A DNA stretch of 64,000 nt from CALWOS01 sp963595735 (GTDB lineage: Bacteria > Bacillota > Clostridia > Oscillospirales > Oscillospiraceae): positions 15,460-79,459 of the forward strand of contig CAVBJJ010000007.1 of assembly GCA_963595735.1 (NCBI GenBank). The letters are read 5' to 3'. The position numbers and the translations under genes are program-made. This document shows, one piece after another, positions 36,090 to 44,888 of the stretch; within the stretch, counting starts at the first letter, position 1, and each line of letters starts with the position of its first letter. The notes below the pieces were generated by a model. The model was not told the DNA's origin. It made no database searches and saw nothing but the letters and a program-made list of their open reading frames with translations.

Positions 36090-37985
36090 CTATGGGTCAA
36101 CGGGGGCGTTTTTAGCCGGCAGGACGCCGCCGGAGGCTCTGGCCAGGTAATACTGGGCATAGCGCAGCTGCTGGAGCTTTTCCTTGGTGGACTTGCGCAG
36201 CTTGTCCTCATGCACCAGCTTGGAGCCGTCCAGATACCAGTCGTTGCTGGTGACAATGGGGGCGATCTCCCGCAGGGTGTTGCTCAGCTTCAGGAAGGAC
36301 GGGCCGTCCCAGCCGAGCTGGGAGAACAGCTCGTTCATCATAAAGCAGGCGCTGATATCCGGTCCCTTGCCCACCAGGTCGGTTCCCAGGGCTTCCTTGG
36401 CGGCGTCATTGGCCCAGAAGAGATATTCGGTGGAATAGTAGTTATAAAAGCCGTCTTCCGTGTCCAGATCCAGGTCGATGCCCAGGGCGGCATAGGTGCT
36501 GTTCTGGTCGCCCAGCCAGGGCTTGTGGTCGCCGTAGATCACCAGCACGACCGGTTCTTCATAGTCCCGAAAGGCATCCGCCAACGCCTGGAGCTGATAG
36601 CCGGTGTCCTCGATGCCGGTGAGATAGGAGTTGACCACGCTGTAGTCGTAGTCGGAAAGTCCCTCGTGGGGGACATATTCCCGGTCAAAGCTCTTGGTGT
36701 CCGTGGCGTAGGGGCCGTGGTTCTGATAGGTGACATTAAAGGAGAACACCGGGGACTGCTCCTGCTCGATCTGCTTTTTGCAGTAATCGGCAACATCCGC
36801 CAGGAATTCCGCATCGGCGGGGATCCACTCCGAGCCAAGCTCGGTGTTGTAGTAATTGTCTTGGAAACGGCTTTCGCCCAGACCCAGGTTGCGGTTGATG
36901 TTCAGCCGGTTATAGAAGTCCTTGTATCCGGCGTGGGCGGCGTTGATGGCATAGCCCTGGTCGGAGAAGTAGCGGGCATAGCTCCAGGCGGGGGTGCGGA
37001 AGCTTTGCAGCTCACAGGCGCCGGTGAGGAAGCTGCGCTCCGTGTTCACCGTGCCGCCGGAGAAGATGTTGGTCACCAGCCGGCCGGTGTAGGATTCCTC
37101 CTGAAGTTGGTGGTAGCAGCTGTAGGGATCGACCCCGGTGATGCAGTCGCTGATCTTGGAAAGATCCACATAGGCCTCCAGCATGACGGAGATCACGCTG
37201 ACCTTTTTCTCCTCCGGGATATCGTCCGTGTCGTACTGCTCCAGCAGCGCAACGGCCTCCTGCTCGTCATAGCCCTCCGGCGGCGGGGTGCGCATGGACT
37301 GGAAGCTGTACAGGAAGGGATAAAAGCCGCCCCGGGAGATATACTGGTTTACCTCGATCCAGCTGTTGAGCTCCGACCAGCAGGGCAGGGAGTTATACAG
37401 GCTGGTGCTGGTGTAGGTTCCTATGAGCACGGTCAGGAACAGATACAGCATGATCAGCGGCATCAGCAGACGGGGGGCGATATGAGAAAAGCGCCCGCGG
37501 AAAAAGCGGAATAAAATGACCGCCAGCGCCACGGTGATGACAATGGTCAAGATATGCGCCCGGGTGAAGCTGGCATAGCGCTGGCTCATCTGCGCCGCTT
37601 CTTTATACAGCGCCAGATCCTTGGCATAGATCGCATCGCTGCGTGCCAGCAGCATCCAGCCCTGGGCAAAAGAGAAAATCAGGCAGATCAGGCTGCTGAA
37701 GGCGAAGCCGAACCAGGCGCGGTTGGAGATGAACCAGAAAAACAGGCTGATGAGCACAAAGGGAAGCAGATTGAGTGCCAGCAGCTTGGGACTGCTCAGG
37801 TAAAACTTGAGCAGCGGAAAACCGTAGGTGCCGGTGCAGAAATACAGTCCCAGAATGCCCACCACGCAGGAGAACAGGCACAGCACCAGACCGGTACACA
37901 GCAGCTGGGAAACACTTTTCCGCAGGCTCAGGACAGGCTTTTCGGCGGAAGCTTTTTTTCTTATTTTGTTTTTGGCGTGAGACAT
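36090..37985 (-). CDS. LtaS-like membrane sulfatase (lipoteichoic acid synthase family)
   Basis: 631 residues from ATG 37985 (CGGGAG upstream; an earlier ATG at 38030 has no clear ribosome site). Five membrane helices in the first 200 residues are followed by an extracellular sulfatase/alkaline-phosphatase domain. The nucleophile is likely the Thr of GGTVNTERSFLTG. Metal-site segments include SVISVMLEAYVDL, YQNHGPYA and VIYGDHKPWLGD. Such enzymes transfer glycerol phosphate from phosphatidylglycerol to build lipoteichoic acid or decorate glycans. No neighbouring teichoic acid gene confirms the substrate. Confidence 0.87.
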   Translation of the reverse strand: MSHAKNKIRKKASAEKPVLSLRKSVSQLLCTGLVLCLFSCVVGILGLYFCTGTYGFPLLKFYLSSPKLLALNLLPFVLISLFFWFISNRAWFGFAFSSLICLIFSFAQGWMLLARSDAIYAKDLALYKEAAQMSQRYASFTRAHILTIVITVALAVILFRFFRGRFSHIAPRLLMPLIMLYLFLTVLIGTYTSTSLYNSLPCWSELNSWIEVNQYISRGGFYPFLYSFQSMRTPPPEGYDEQEAVALLEQYDTDDIPEEKKVSVISVMLEAYVDLSKISDCITGVDPYSCYHQLQEESYTGRLVTNIFSGGTVNTERSFLTGACELQSFRTPAWSYARYFSDQGYAINAAHAGYKDFYNRLNINRNLGLGESRFQDNYYNTELGSEWIPADAEFLADVADYCKKQIEQEQSPVFSFNVTYQNHGPYATDTKSFDREYVPHEGLSDYDYSVVNSYLTGIEDTGYQLQALADAFRDYEEPVVLVIYGDHKPWLGDQNSTYAALGIDLDLDTEDGFYNYYSTEYLFWANDAAKEALGTDLVGKGPDISACFMMNELFSQLGWDGPSFLKLSNTLREIAPIVTSNDWYLDGSKLVHEDKLRKSTKEKLQQLRYAQYYLARASGGVLPAKNAPVDP

Positions 37986-38169
37986 ATGCAGGGCTCCCGA
38001 AAATGGTAAAGTAATGTGCAGATGATGCAAAAAATTGTCGAAACAATGCGATTATAACACTTTTCGGCAGCGCTGTAAATTGGAAAATGCAAGCAGCGGC
38101 GGGACATTTTCGATCTTTATCCCGGGGAAAGGTATGAAAAAATGCCGCTCCGAAAAGGGAGCGACATTT

Positions 38170-38640
38170 TTAATTCCACAGGGCAATGCACAGGTTTAGA
38201 TATCCGGCGAAGCTCAGCCAGACCAGATAGGGTACCAGCAGAAAGCCCGCCGGGCGGGAGATCCACCGGAACTGCCGCCAGGTAAGCAGCACCAGCACCC
38301 ACAGCAGAAGCAACCAGATAAAAGCGGGGGTATACAGCTTCCACTTGAAAAACAGCAGCGGCCAGAAAAAATTCACCAGCAGCTGCGCCAGATAAAAGCC
38401 CCAGGCGTGTTCCTGATCCCGGGGCGGCACCGGCGCGGCAAGCACCTTGTAGGAGGCCAGACCTATGCACAGAAACAGGATCGTCCACACCACCGGAAAC
38501 AGCGCCGCCGGCGGCGAAAGGGGCGGCAGCTTCAGGGCGTGGAACAGGGACATATCTCCCCGGGTCAGCAGGGCGGAAAGTCCGCCCACCGCCAGCGGCA
38601 GCGCCAGGCAGGGGATCAGCTTTTTCCATTGGACACGCAA
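38170..38640 (-). CDS. tspO: TspO/MBR family protein
   Basis: About 156 residues; the likely start is TTG 38640, which lies 8 nt after GGAGG (GTG 38649 would overlap the ribosome site). Five hydrophobic helices carry the family's Trp/Pro-rich motifs: KLPPLSPPAALFPVVWTILF, ASYKVL, NFFWPLLFFKW and the C-terminal PYLVWLSFAGYLNL. TspO proteins bind porphyrins and sterol-like ligands in the membrane and take part in stress responses. Its ribosome site is buried in a 16-bp perfect hairpin (38644-38698), so expression probably depends on that structure. Confidence 0.88.
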   Translation of the reverse strand: MRVQWKKLIPCLALPLAVGGLSALLTRGDMSLFHALKLPPLSPPAALFPVVWTILFLCIGLASYKVLAAPVPPRDQEHAWGFYLAQLLVNFFWPLLFFKWKLYTPAFIWLLLLWVLVLLTWRQFRWISRPAGFLLVPYLVWLSFAGYLNLCIALWN

Positions 38641-38643
38641 AAA

Positions 38644-38698
38644 AATCACCTCCGGGACAAAAAGCGTGTTTGCTTTAGTGTATGTCCCGGAGGTGATT
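38644..38698 (-). terminator. Perfect hairpin that is both a terminator and the ribosome-site arm of tspO
   Basis: Arms 38644-38659 and 38683-38698 pair over 16 bp without a mismatch. On the minus strand the 3' arm ends GGAGGTGATT and runs into a T-tract, so it can terminate transcripts from the methyltransferase gene. The same GGAGGTG is the ribosome site of tspO, and the opposing arm AATCACCTCC mimics the anti-Shine-Dalgarno end of 16S rRNA. Confidence 0.65.
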
Positions 38699-38717
38699 GT
38701 ATGCGCGCTTGCCGCGA

Positions 38718-39419
38718 TTATTTTTTGCCGAAATACAGCAGCTGGGTGCAGCGCTCGATGCCGTCCCGCGCCACCTGCGCCACAATGGCCTCGGCCTCCG
38801 CCTTGAGCTTGGCGTAATCGGGGTGATCCTTCAGCTTTTCCACCTTTTCCGGCAGCTTGGGCGTTTTGGCCGCCAGCTTGGCATCGGTGGCGGCGTCCTC
38901 CCGGAACTCCAGCACCTGGACATCCTTCAGGGGCAGACGGTCGCAGATGGCGATGATCTCCGCCTTTTTCCAGGTGGGGACCTGGTAGCCGCCGGTGAGC
39001 ATATCCAGTTTGGCCTCAAAGCTGTGCTGGGCAAAATGCGCCTGCTGGGCGCGGTTCTGGTTGTCGGAGAACATCTCGTTGACCACAAAATAGCCGCCGG
39101 GCTTGAGCACGCGGAGCATTTCGTCAAGCACCTTGTTGTAATCGGCAATGTGGTGCAGGGTATTGCTGATGGCGACCAGCGCAAAGCTGTTGTCGGCATA
39201 GGGGATGGCCGCGCCGTCTCCCAGAACGAACTCCACACCGTCGTCCGGATGCTTTTCCTTTGCCTGGGCAAGCACCTTTTCGCTGCACTCCAGGCCAATG
39301 ACCTTTTCCGCGGCGGGAACGGCCTGGCGCAGGCGCAGGGCGAACTCGCCAAAGCGGGTACCCACATCCAGGGCGGGGCCGGCGGGCAGATCCGGAAACA
39401 GGGTTTTCCAATCCAACAT
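38718..39419 (-). CDS. Class I SAM-dependent methyltransferase
   Basis: 233 residues. Motif I is seen in PALDVGTRFGEFALRLRQ, the acidic end of strand 2 in KVIGLECSEK, and the methyltransferase-11 segment SFALVAISNTLHHIADYNKV with DEMLRVLKPGGYFVVNE. The C-terminal 60 residues are helical and Lys/Glu-rich. This is the UbiE/Methyltransf_11 type; substrate unknown. The transcript is likely ended by the hairpin before tspO. Confidence 0.85.
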   Translation of the reverse strand: MLDWKTLFPDLPAGPALDVGTRFGEFALRLRQAVPAAEKVIGLECSEKVLAQAKEKHPDDGVEFVLGDGAAIPYADNSFALVAISNTLHHIADYNKVLDEMLRVLKPGGYFVVNEMFSDNQNRAQQAHFAQHSFEAKLDMLTGGYQVPTWKKAEIIAICDRLPLKDVQVLEFREDAATDAKLAAKTPKLPEKVEKLKDHPDYAKLKAEAEAIVAQVARDGIERCTQLLYFGKK

Positions 39420-39464
39420 GATAGCAGGTCTCCTTTTCTTAGCTTAGGTATATGGTAGAGTATG

Positions 39465-39502
39465 AAAAAATCTGTGCCCACAGAAGTGGGCACAGACCTT
39501 TT
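39465..39502. terminator. Bidirectional terminator
   Basis: The perfect stem tctgtgccca (39471-39480) / tgggcacaga (39487-39496) is flanked by AAAAAA and CTTTTT. It closes the 2-methyleneglutarate cluster. Confidence 0.85.
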
Positions 39503-39551
39503 TACAATTCCAATAAGGCAAATGCCCTATAAGATTTATGCGGTTTTTGAA

Positions 39552-40970
39552 TTACTCCGCGTCCACCAGGACGATGCCCAGGCGCTTGGCAGCTTCCTGT
39601 GCAGCGGGCAGATCGGAGGCGTTGCGCAGCACCAGACGGCCGCCGCCGCGGTTGAGGGAGTCCACAAAGACCTTGTTGCCCTTGTCGGTGACGATGGTCA
39701 CGCGCTGGATGGAGGGCTCGTGATCCTCCACGATGTTGACCTTGATGCCGTCGGCCTTAACGCGGTCAACGGACTTCTCATAGGCCTCGTAGTCGGAGGT
39801 AGAGCAGCCGTAGCAGGCGCCCATCAGCACGCCGGGGATATTGATGGTGCGGCGAGCGAACAGTTCAGGATACAGCTCGATGGTGATCTCCTTGACCTTC
39901 TCATCCTTGCCCATGAGCTCGTGGGCGATACGGCCGCAGTTGGTGGGGCTGCCCACAGCCTGGCTGGATCCGCCGACAACGGCGTCGCCCAGGGTGTTGA
40001 GGATGGGAGCGGAGCCGACAGCCAGCTTCTTGGCGATTTCCTTGGACTTCTCCAGGGTATCGGCGATCTGCTTCTTCTCGGCATCGCGAACCTCCTGGGT
40101 GACCAGGGATTCCACATTCTCGGTGCGCTGGAAGAAGGGCTCCATGTACTCCACAACGATGGGAACGATGTTCTTGGCAGAGCTCTTGTGAACCAGAGAA
40201 GCCATGGACAGCATGACATCGAAGGGAACATTGACGGTCATCTCCACGGTGGTGCACAGACGGCCGGCATACATACCGCCCAGGATGGCGCCGCCCACAT
40301 GAGCGGTACACAGAGCGGGAACCAGAACACGGGGGGTGCAGGGCACGCCGACGGTGGGAGACATGGCCAGAACCATGGCCTTTTCCATCTGCTCGGCGTT
40401 GCCGCCCTTCAGGTGGACGGTAGCGGCGGCGATGCAGGCGGAACCGGCGCCATAGCCCTCCAGGTTGCAGCCGGTGGTGACCTTGGCAACGCGGAACAGG
40501 GAGCCGATCTTCAGCATCAGGGCAGCGACCTCGGCCACAGTGGTCTCATCGGTGCCCACATCCATCAGGGCGCGGATGAAACCGGTGTAGGGACAGGGAT
40601 CGCCGGTGCCGGCGCAGGGGCGAACACCGATGCAGTGGTTGCCGACCTCGGCCGCGACGGTGTACATCAGCGCCTTGTCCAGCAGGATATCGTCAAAGAT
40701 CTTGCCGGGGCCCATCTCCTTGAGCTGGGTGGGAACAGTACCCAGCAGGAAGCTGTTGCCGCCGGTCACGCCGATCTCCACAGCCTTCAGGTTGTGGGAA
40801 TAGACATCCATAACGGACTTGAGCAGAGCGTCGCGATCCAGACCGGTGCGCAGCTCGCTTTCGGTCAGGACAACATCCATCACGCGGACATTGTATTCCT
40901 TGGACAGGGCAAAGACCTCGCCCATCGTCAGGGGGAGTTTTTCCTGGATGACAGATCTCATATCGGACAT
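39552..40970 (-). CDS. L-serine dehydratase alpha-like [4Fe-4S] protein of unknown substrate
   Basis: 472 residues, RBS GGAGG. The Cys-rich blocks align with the iron-sulfur ligand regions of the serine dehydratase alpha family (SDH_alpha): GVRPCAGTGDPCPYTGF, VTTGCNLEGYGAGSACIAAA and SPTVGVPCTPRVLVPALC. Further Cys occur in PTNCGRIAHE and GACYGCSTSDYEA. Family members are [4Fe-4S]-dependent dehydratases/deaminases. It is longer than a plain alpha subunit and has no beta/ACT neighbour. It is the last gene after dml, set off by a hairpin terminator, so it may act on a product or side-product of the dimethylmalate route. That assignment is inference from position. Confidence 0.7.
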   Translation of the reverse strand: MSDMRSVIQEKLPLTMGEVFALSKEYNVRVMDVVLTESELRTGLDRDALLKSVMDVYSHNLKAVEIGVTGGNSFLLGTVPTQLKEMGPGKIFDDILLDKALMYTVAAEVGNHCIGVRPCAGTGDPCPYTGFIRALMDVGTDETTVAEVAALMLKIGSLFRVAKVTTGCNLEGYGAGSACIAAATVHLKGGNAEQMEKAMVLAMSPTVGVPCTPRVLVPALCTAHVGGAILGGMYAGRLCTTVEMTVNVPFDVMLSMASLVHKSSAKNIVPIVVEYMEPFFQRTENVESLVTQEVRDAEKKQIADTLEKSKEIAKKLAVGSAPILNTLGDAVVGGSSQAVGSPTNCGRIAHELMGKDEKVKEITIELYPELFARRTINIPGVLMGACYGCSTSDYEAYEKSVDRVKADGIKVNIVEDHEPSIQRVTIVTDKGNKVFVDSLNRGGGRLVLRNASDLPAAQEAAKRLGIVLVDAE

Positions 40971-41010
40971 GGGAATTACCTCCTAAGTAATTATATATAT
41001 GGTTGGAATG

Positions 41011-41048
41011 AAAAACGGGAGTACCACCTGAGAGGTGGCACTCCCGTC
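41011..41048 (-). terminator. Terminator/attenuator between dml and the SDH-alpha-like gene
   Basis: On the minus strand ACGGGAGT (41047-41040) pairs with ACTCCCGT (41022-41015), with CCACC/GGTGG extending the stem, followed by TTTTT. Some readthrough is needed for the last gene unless it has its own promoter. Confidence 0.8.
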
Positions 41049-41082
41049 AGGTTGCCAGGGATAAAATCAGAACAGGACGGAC

Positions 41083-41970
41083 TTAGATGTTGGTTGCAAC
41101 ATCACGGCCGGTGGCGTACTTGGACTCGATCTCACGGATGCGAGGCAGACCCATCAGCTCGTTGAACTTGGGGAAGTCGATCATCATGTCGATCATGTTG
41201 GCGGTGGTACCGTCACGCTTCAGACCCTCCCACAGGTCGACCATGGCCTTGGTGACAACATAGACGGAAGCAGTGGGATAGATGACCAGGTTGAAGCCCA
41301 GGCTCTTCAGCTCGTCGTTGACCATCAGAGGAGTACGGCCGCCCTCGACCATGTTGGCGATGGTCAGGCAGTTCAGGGTGTCGTTGATCTTCTTCATCTC
41401 GTCCTTGCCCTCGGGAGACTCGACGAACAGGATGTCGGCGCCGGCTTCCTTGTAAGCCTGGGCGCGATCCAGAGCCTCGTCAATGCCGTAAACGGTACGG
41501 GCATCGGTACGAGCCATGATCATCATGTTGCCCTCGCGGGTATCGACGGCAGCCTTGATCTTACCGACCATCTCCTCCTTGGAGATGACCTGACGGCCGA
41601 TCATGTGGCCGCACTTCTTGGGCATGACCTGATCCTCCAGCTGGATGACAGCGACGCCGGCCTTCTCGTACTCACGAATGGTACGGGTGACATTGACGGC
41701 GTTGCCGAAACCGGTGTCGGCGTCGGCGATGACGGGCACGCCAGCGGCCTCGACCATGTTGCCGGCACGCATGACCATTTCGCTCATGGTCATCAGGCCG
41801 ACATCGGGCTGACCCAGGTGGCTGGCGCTCTGGCCATAGCCGGTCATGTAGACGGCGTCAAAGCCCAGCTTGCCGATGATCTTACCGGTCATCATGTCGT
41901 GTGCGCCGGGGGCGACAACAAAACCGTTGGTTGCGAACAGCTCGCGAATCTTCTTAGCTCCAGTGCTCAT
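41083..41970 (-). CDS. dml: 2,3-dimethylmalate lyase (ICL/PEP mutase family)
   Basis: 295 residues from ATG 41970 (TTAGGAGAG upstream). The isocitrate-lyase/PEP-mutase barrel shows VYMTGYGQSASHLGQPD, the metal-site DADTGFGNAVNVTRTI, the active-site loop MPKKCGHM (KKCGH Cys and His) and VILQ-like QLEDQ. Family members split C-C bonds of 2-hydroxy acids; with dmdAB, mgm and mii alongside, cleavage of (2R,3S)-2,3-dimethylmalate to propionate and pyruvate is most likely. Methylisocitrate lyase is the alternative, but no methylcitrate cycle genes are nearby. Confidence 0.88.
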   Translation of the reverse strand: MSTGAKKIRELFATNGFVVAPGAHDMMTGKIIGKLGFDAVYMTGYGQSASHLGQPDVGLMTMSEMVMRAGNMVEAAGVPVIADADTGFGNAVNVTRTIREYEKAGVAVIQLEDQVMPKKCGHMIGRQVISKEEMVGKIKAAVDTREGNMMIMARTDARTVYGIDEALDRAQAYKEAGADILFVESPEGKDEMKKINDTLNCLTIANMVEGGRTPLMVNDELKSLGFNLVIYPTASVYVVTKAMVDLWEGLKRDGTTANMIDMMIDFPKFNELMGLPRIREIESKYATGRDVATNI

Positions 41971-42027
41971 TGGTAACACTCTCCTAAATAAAATTTTTGG
42001 AATATATAAAGGGTATTTGCGCAAAAA

Positions 42028-43476
42028 TCAGTTGCCAGGGGCTGCGGACATTCTTTCGATGTAATCCTTCAGGAAAGAAAGCGCTGCATCCGGGTAATGC
42101 TTACCCAGAACGCCCATGGAATACAGCAGGTAATCTCTGTCCAGAATGATCTGCGGATCCTCCGGCGGCAGCAGGGAAATACCAGGTTCGGCAAAGCAGG
42201 CCTGCACCATCGCCTTGGTCTTGACAGGATCGGAATGGACAAAAATACCACCCACACACAGCACGCGGCGCACGCCGCGCAGATCACGACCCACAGCGGA
42301 GCCGGCCATAACGCCCATAACGGCGTCGGTCTCGGTCACATAGTAACCGGCATGGCGGCGCAAGGCCACATTGATGGCACACTGCGCCAGGGCGCGATCC
42401 AGGCAGGCCTCTTTTTCGTTTTCGGGAACATGGTCGGTGTGGGCTTCCAGTTCCTCGGTATACTCCAGGACTTCCTCCGGTGTGATATCGAATTTTTCGT
42501 CCATGGCACGAATCACGGCCTTGGGGCCGACCGCCTCCGGGATGCCGGTCGCGCTCACGCGCAGACCCAGGTTGCCTTCCACAGTGCGGTAAGAGAACTG
42601 CTTTTCATTGTTGATGATCAGGCCACGCTCTTCGATGGCCAAATCCTCCAGCTCCGGCAATGCGGAGTGGATATCGGTAGTTGCGCCGCCCAGGTCGATC
42701 AGGATCAAACTGCCGATGCCGTCCTGCTCATAGGTACCCTTGGCCAGCAGCTCGCTGGCAAGGAGGACGGCGCCGGGGGTGGGAACTACGGTTTTATCCG
42801 CCAGACTGTTGCAATATTCCATCAGTCCGGAGGCTTTGGTAATTTGCTTGATAAACTGCTCGTGAATGGCTTCCCGGGCGGGCTTGATGTTCAGGTCGTG
42901 AATGGTGGGCATGATGTTGGGGACGCGGACATAGGGAATGCCGGCCGCCTTGAACTTCTGCGCACACTCACGCTGGGCATACTTGTTGCAGGCGACGATG
43001 ACCGTTGCGTGGCAATGTTCCAGTTCGCAGATCATGTCTGCGTTTTCGATTGCACAGGTCTCGTCTCCGCCGTCCGTTCCGCCGGAGAGCAGGATGATGT
43101 CGGGGTTGATTTCCCGGAGTACCTCACGGCGAAAATCCAGAGGTTCATCCGCAGAGACCACCTGCATCACGCGGGCGCCGGCTGTCATGGAAACTTCCTT
43201 GGCAGCCTTGGCTGTGACCCGGGGCATGAAGCCCAGGGCGACCATACGCAGTCCGCCGGCGGCAGAGCAGGAGCTGTACCGGGCGGCGTCCGGGAAAATC
43301 TCCACGCCCTTGGCGCGGATGGCTTCCTCCGCATTTCTGGCCCCTGTGCCGATATCGAACAGGGTGGTGGGGGATTGTCCCCGCCCCAGAAAATGGAAGG
43401 TCTCGTTTTCCAGACAAAATGCGCAGGCTTTGGTGTAAGTGCTGCCTACATCGTAGACAACAATATTTGCAGTCAT
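42028..43476 (-). CDS. MutL/GlmL-type reactivase for a B12-dependent mutase
   Basis: 482 residues, RBS GGAGG. It is an ASKHA-type ATPase: the first phosphate loop is VYDVGSTYTKACAF and the second LIDLGGATTDIHS. This family (GlmL/MutL) lies between the subunits of glutamate mutase genes and is thought to restore inactivated adenosylcobalamin mutases. Here it sits just downstream of 2-methyleneglutarate mutase, its natural client. It is not the mismatch-repair MutL. A diol-dehydratase-type reactivase is unrelated in sequence. Confidence 0.85.
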   Translation of the reverse strand: MTANIVVYDVGSTYTKACAFCLENETFHFLGRGQSPTTLFDIGTGARNAEEAIRAKGVEIFPDAARYSSCSAAGGLRMVALGFMPRVTAKAAKEVSMTAGARVMQVVSADEPLDFRREVLREINPDIILLSGGTDGGDETCAIENADMICELEHCHATVIVACNKYAQRECAQKFKAAGIPYVRVPNIMPTIHDLNIKPAREAIHEQFIKQITKASGLMEYCNSLADKTVVPTPGAVLLASELLAKGTYEQDGIGSLILIDLGGATTDIHSALPELEDLAIEERGLIINNEKQFSYRTVEGNLGLRVSATGIPEAVGPKAVIRAMDEKFDITPEEVLEYTEELEAHTDHVPENEKEACLDRALAQCAINVALRRHAGYYVTETDAVMGVMAGSAVGRDLRGVRRVLCVGGIFVHSDPVKTKAMVQACFAEPGISLLPPEDPQIILDRDYLLYSMGVLGKHYPDAALSFLKDYIERMSAAPGN

Positions 43477-43558
43477 GTGACTGGCCTCCTTTTTCCAGAC
43501 ATCGGGTCAGAGGAACGCGCCGCCGACCCGATGGTACGGATCAAGATGGTTCCGGGAT

Positions 43559-44692
43559 TTACTTCTCGTCGGGGATGAGAGCATAGCCCTCCATCAGGCG
43601 GCGAGCAGTACGGAACAGGGCAGTCTTTTTGACAGTGGTGCCTTCCACGATGGAGGCAACGGGGATCACGCCGGCGGGATGGCCGATGCGGACGACCTCG
43701 CTCTCGTCAACATTGGGGATGACCTGGTTGACGATGGTGCCCTTGATCTTGGCGCAGGCGCCGGTGCAGGCGGTAGCGGTACCGGCATAGGTCTTATGCA
43801 GCTTCTGCATGAACATCAGACGGGAGACAAAGCTGACATCTTCCTTCTTGATGGTGTTGCCGGTGGTGAAGTCGGTGTAATCGGCCGCCTCGGTCACGAA
43901 AGCGATCATGGGGAACGCGGGAGATTCCTTGGTGGCGGTCTCCACGGAGCTGGACTTGCCGATCATGTGGCAAACGATGGAGCGGATCTCCTCCAGCTTC
44001 TTGAGCAGCTCGGGATTGCCGTCGATCAGATCGGGGGTCTCGGTGCCCTTCATGTCCACAGAGGAAGCGCGGATGAAGACAACGGGGTTGGCGACATCGA
44101 CGATGGAAGCCTCGATGGGACCAAAGCTGGTCTGCAACACATCCACGGGGTTGCCGGTGGGCAGAACCTTACCGGTGGCAGCACCGGCAGTGCCGGCGAA
44201 GTCCAGCTGGATGGGAGAGGCCGTACCGGGCACGCCGGCGATGGCGCAGTCGCCCTGGGTCTTGGCCTTGCCGTTCTCCACCTCGACCTCTGCATACAGC
44301 ATCTTCTGGGTGTTGGTGTTCAGGATGCGAACGCGGGTGATGCCCTCCTTGGCGGGAACCATGCCCTCGTCAATGGCGAAGGGGCCGACGCCGGCGGAGA
44401 TGTTGCCGCAGTTTCCGCCGTAGTCCACGATGGGCTCGGTCAGGGAGATCTGGGCAAAGGTGTACTCCACATCCACATTGGGGTCATCGGAAGGAGCAAC
44501 GATGGCCAGCTTGCTGGTCAGCGCATCGGCGCCGCCCAGACCGTCGATCTGACGGATGTCGGGGGAGCCGAACAGGCGCAGGATGGCGGCGTCCTTCTCG
44601 GCCTGATCGATGGGCAGATCGTTGGCCTTGATGTAAAGACCCTTGCTGGTGCCGCCACGCATGATAACAAGGGGGATTCTCTTCTGATCCAT
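43559..44692 (-). CDS. mii: 3-methylitaconate delta-isomerase (PrpF family)
   Basis: 377 residues from ATG 44692 (GGAGG upstream; the longer frame to 44785 is a leader). The PrpF/diaminopimelate-epimerase-like fold shows the N-terminal MRGGTSKGLYIKANDLP and the active-site Cys in DYGGNCGNISAGVGPFA. The C-terminal half has the second active-site region around IGHPAGVIPVASIVEG. In clostridial nicotinate fermentation Mii moves the double bond of (R)-3-methylitaconate to make 2,3-dimethylmaleate. Its position between mgm and dml supports this over plain 2-methylaconitate isomerase activity. Confidence 0.88.
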   Translation of the reverse strand: MDQKRIPLVIMRGGTSKGLYIKANDLPIDQAEKDAAILRLFGSPDIRQIDGLGGADALTSKLAIVAPSDDPNVDVEYTFAQISLTEPIVDYGGNCGNISAGVGPFAIDEGMVPAKEGITRVRILNTNTQKMLYAEVEVENGKAKTQGDCAIAGVPGTASPIQLDFAGTAGAATGKVLPTGNPVDVLQTSFGPIEASIVDVANPVVFIRASSVDMKGTETPDLIDGNPELLKKLEEIRSIVCHMIGKSSSVETATKESPAFPMIAFVTEAADYTDFTTGNTIKKEDVSFVSRLMFMQKLHKTYAGTATACTGACAKIKGTIVNQVIPNVDESEVVRIGHPAGVIPVASIVEGTTVKKTALFRTARRLMEGYALIPDEK

Positions 44693-44888
44693 GGTGATTA
44701 CCTCCAATTGAAATAAGATGTAATAAGTGATAAGCGATATTCGATCCCCGAAAAAACGGGGAGGGACAATTGCTGATCTCAACAAAAACAGGATCTTTTT
44801 TTGCTGAGATCAACCATTGTGACATGGCGGCATGGCGGGGAACACCCGGAGGAAAGCGCGAGGCTTTCCTCCGGGAAAACAGAGAAGC

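Noticed and set aside
36090..39460. Long plus-strand frames opposite the sulfatase, TspO and methyltransferase genes.
   Set aside because: Shadow frames of GC-rich genes; the minus-strand products have clear family motifs and ribosome sites.
42028..43476. Mismatch-repair MutL.
   Set aside because: The protein is an ASKHA-type ATPase with VYDVGSTYTKA and LIDLGGATTD, the unrelated GlmL/MutL reactivase family beside a B12 mutase.
44702..44888. A riboswitch between mgm and mii.
   Set aside because: Short inverted repeats are present (tgatctcaac / gctgagatca) but no cobalamin-riboswitch core such as a B12 box is recognisable.
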